From positions 1 through 15,870 of the forward strand of contig JAKVBZ010000101.1 of the NCBI GenBank assembly GCA_022448645.1: a DNA stretch of 15,870 bases, in the 5' to 3' direction. Below are positions 14,401 to 15,870 of this stretch, one piece after another (the first letter of the stretch is position 1; each line of letters starts with the position of its first letter). Source of the DNA: Pirellulaceae bacterium. GTDB lineage: Bacteria; Planctomycetota; Planctomycetia; Pirellulales; Pirellulaceae. Made by a program: the position numbers and the translations under genes. Below the pieces are notes generated by a model. It made no database searches and was not told the origin of the DNA. It saw only the letters and a program-made list of their open reading frames with translations.

Positions 14401-15870
14401 AACGACAACGCCGTCGGACCACGCCCAGAAATCATCGATGATGACAATGATCCGACGACGACCGGAAGATATGAAACCGAAGAGGAATATCTGGCCCGCA
14501 TCAATGCAAACCCGGGGCAGTTTGTAGAGGAAGCTCTGCCAAATTACACCACCTACGACTCCGACGGTGAAATGGTCCGCACCGGACTGCTGAACATGCC
14601 CGAGAACATCTATCAACCCATTGTTCCGGATGCAATAAACTTGACCACCGTGGTATCGCTGAACGTCAAATCGGACGAGCCCGGATTGGCAGATACGTCC
14701 GGGGTATACAGCACGGGGGCCAGCACCATCTATGCCTCCCTGAACAACTTTTATGTTTTCGACACCGACTATGCGGATAAAGACGGAATCGTGACACGGA
14801 TTGTGAAGTTTGATTGGGATCCAGACTCGGGCGGCGTGAATTTTTCTGCAACAACCACCCTGCCCGGTACGATCCTTAACCAGTTCTCCGCCGATGAAAA
14901 TGACGGCTACTTGCGAATTGCCACCACCGTGAGCAATAGCTATTCAGGCAACTGGTCCGGACGCAACGAGAACATGCTGTTTGTCCTACAAGAGGATGTC
15001 GGCGTGTTCGAGTTCGTCGGCAGTCTCCAAAACCTGGCCCTTGATGAAACGATGCGGTCGGTGCGATTTCTGGGGGACCGGGCGTTTGTCACCACGTTTG
15101 GCGAGGTTGACCCCTTGTTCGCCATTGACATGAGTGACGCGGCGAACCCTCAACCGGTTGGGCATATCACCTTACCTGGCTTTACCAGCTACATGCACCT
15201 CATTGACCAGGACCACCTGCTCACCGTCGGCCGTAACACGCCAGCCGGTGGGAGCGGACCGACACAGGTGGCACTTTTTGATATCGCCGAACTCGCCCAG
15301 CCCCGGAGAATTGCCGAGTACACGTTCCCGAGGTTCTCCACCAGCGAGGCAGAACTCGATCACCACGCCTTTGGCTACTACGCTGAGCATGGGCTACTAG
15401 GTATGCCTGTTGCCAAGCAGTATGTCACACGCGTTGACGATGATGGTGATGGTTACCGCGAAACACGACGATGGGTGCAAGAAAACCAACTCGCGGTCTT
15501 CTCGGTTGACGTCACGGCAAGCCAAACAGCTGACTACCTGGAATTGGTGTCTGAAATTGACCACGGCACACCCGTGCGGCGAAGTGGCTATATCGGCGAC
15601 AAACTTTACTCCCTTGCAGACGACTCAGTGAAAGTGGTTGCCGTGTCGGATCCGGCGACCGTGATTGGCGAACTAATCGTCGAAAAAGAAGATGTGCAAA
15701 CTGACGATTCCCCCATTGCGGGTGAGCCATCCGGGAGTCTTGGTTTGAATGTCTTAACTTCCAAGGAGGCAGTGACAGCCTATCCGGCAACTCAAATCGA
15801 TGACACCTTTGTGGAAGCAACCGAGCGTGCACGGACTTATCTAGCAGGTAAACTGGAACAACAAGCCGGA
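11500..15870 (+). CDS. Large secreted protein: LEPR-XLL start, eight cadherin/Ig-like repeats, C-terminal beta-propeller (3' partial)
   Basis: One frame runs 1457 codons to the window edge with no stop, so the C-terminus is missing. Residues 20-32 (LRVEQLECRYLLD) match the LEPR-XLL motif that begins many large planctomycete surface proteins; no ordinary signal peptide is seen. Eight cadherin/Ig-like repeats begin near residues 38, 127, 217, 307, 400, 492, 580 and 677 (88-97 residues each), most with a NVLANDPF-like turn, ITSV, a GG-TV strand, YTPP and F-Y-VDG. Residues about 766-825 are a connector, then SETNVQVAGVDEGDIVEFDS starts a Beta_propel-type domain, the secreted C-terminal beta-propeller family, with VDAWPAEE, LDETMRSVRFLGDRAFVTTF and RRSGYIGDKLYSL as later landmarks; a Ca-loop-like DDDGDGYRE is inserted near 1314. 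GTG 11500, with purine-rich GAGGG nine bases upstream, is the best start; TTG codons at 11446-11482 are alternatives. The likely role is a cell-surface adhesion or structural protein; no partner is identifiable. Confidence 0.93.
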   Translation, partial: MTQQPRYGKRSLASFRARSLRVEQLECRYLLDSGGIALTDDHFDLPQNGPQVVLDVLANDQFEETYEGQRLITSVSYGSEGGRIEIGGNGQHTLYTPPADFFGTESFVYAVDSEFTAQVFVKIQAPLAFDHYEIPPDGVTRQLDVLANDPFWSNYEGPRRITSVSVGSAGGTVQIGSDAQTIQYTPPEEAYTRETFIYVVDDLYPAQVAIEIPVTLKGDQYELVQYDPPTTLNVLANDPFWPGYRGARKITHVTESQLGTTLEISTDGKSILYKQEDGFSPGRWDSFRYVVDGIYEANVSLVLHRPVQDDFFELDENSYHFPYNVTTNDTYRDLDNREYDIIDRVTSVTQPESGGLVTISADGHDIVYTPPAGFTGSDTFVYVADGTHEATVRVQVTRPVRDDYLYGEIFQDTPDNVVDVLKNDFLGNGYDGPQLITEVGPTENGGVVTIIDDGKAILYTPTPGYTGQDHFSYTVDGTLEADATVNIQALAQHDSVTFCPNPAHIAYPIDVLENDHFDQGYLGPGVITSVELISGSGQASVTGGSMLMFTPAAAGSHSLRYTVDGQYETTVSVWIREHLDPDQMVVDQNSPAQSLDPLVNDFDPDMYYVQCKSQDYPGARLITGVTQSEHGGIVTVDADGFQVHYTPPADFVGSDSFTYTVDDFMTETVNVEVIRRVRDDQFRVDAEDGPQVLAVLVNDLFGADYTGTGQITDITLPSSGGTVTIAHDGQSIVYAPPVNFVGTDTFTYVVDGALKAEVNIVVDATRDDQLPTFESFDAYHQFLVDDALVRYEHLFGTTAWVPGPYYRMEMILGGQGAAPASNRSHSETNVQVAGVDEGDIVEFDSDYLYMLADNEVVIVDAWPAEELEVASRVALEGRLVVEYLHGDRLTVIAEVGGGFNYPTWDDGDNWVSDRFWPPITEPVPSSTIVTVIDVSNRTDPRIVQTTSMEGRYVDSRGVGDSVYLLVSNDNAVGPRPEIIDDDNDPTTTGRYETEEEYLARINANPGQFVEEALPNYTTYDSDGEMVRTGLLNMPENIYQPIVPDAINLTTVVSLNVKSDEPGLADTSGVYSTGASTIYASLNNFYVFDTDYADKDGIVTRIVKFDWDPDSGGVNFSATTTLPGTILNQFSADENDGYLRIATTVSNSYSGNWSGRNENMLFVLQEDVGVFEFVGSLQNLALDETMRSVRFLGDRAFVTTFGEVDPLFAIDMSDAANPQPVGHITLPGFTSYMHLIDQDHLLTVGRNTPAGGSGPTQVALFDIAELAQPRRIAEYTFPRFSTSEAELDHHAFGYYAEHGLLGMPVAKQYVTRVDDDGDGYRETRRWVQENQLAVFSVDVTASQTADYLELVSEIDHGTPVRRSGYIGDKLYSLADDSVKVVAVSDPATVIGELIVEKEDVQTDDSPIAGEPSGSLGLNVLTSKEAVTAYPATQIDDTFVEATERARTYLAGKLEQQAG

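Overview
The window looks like a piece of a Planctomycetota chromosome, probably Pirellulales-like. Three protein signatures suggest this: a secreted protein with a dockerin-like EF-hand tail plus a PEP-CTERM anchor, a very large secreted protein that opens with a planctomycete-type LEPR-XLL motif (seen as LRVEQLECRYLLD), and a secreted glycoside-hydrolase-like/PQQ-propeller fusion. Composition is moderate in GC. All seven genes I can support lie on the + strand. I see no tRNA, rRNA, CRISPR array, transposase or integrase.

Layout. 57-521 is a small STAS-domain protein whose frame is also open to the left edge. 522-1150 is non-coding with two hairpins built on the same TCGGACA core. 1151-2416 is a secreted formylglycine-generating-enzyme-like (SUMF1/FGE fold) protein without the catalytic cysteines, with a dockerin-like region and PEP-CTERM. 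2693-3961 is a GT4-family glycosyltransferase. 4510-6735 is the most striking gene: a pyruvate-kinase catalytic barrel fused to a complete ATP sulfurylase. 6783-7622, 47 bases downstream, is a sulfotransferase-like protein resembling the putative capsular polysaccharide synthesis (NKWYS) family. 8119-10980 is a secreted GH123/DUF4091-like TIM-barrel protein with a C-terminal PQQ-like beta-propeller. From 11500 to the right edge runs one uninterrupted frame (1457 codons, no stop in the window) encoding eight cadherin/Ig-like repeats of about 90 residues followed by a secreted C-terminal beta-propeller domain (Beta_propel type).

How the genes may work together. The centre (2693-7622) reads as a module for making and sulfating a glycan. 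The glycosyltransferase would extend the chain, the ATP sulfurylase would activate sulfate to APS, and the sulfotransferase-like protein would transfer it. The pyruvate-kinase half may supply ATP from PEP next to an energetically unfavourable reaction, but this is inference. No APS kinase is visible here, so PAPS would have to be made by a kinase encoded elsewhere. The flanking secreted proteins suit a cell-surface or extracellular-matrix locus, though nothing ties them to the same pathway except position. Sigma70-like promoters can be proposed upstream of 4510, 8119 and 11500, which suggests at least three transcription units.
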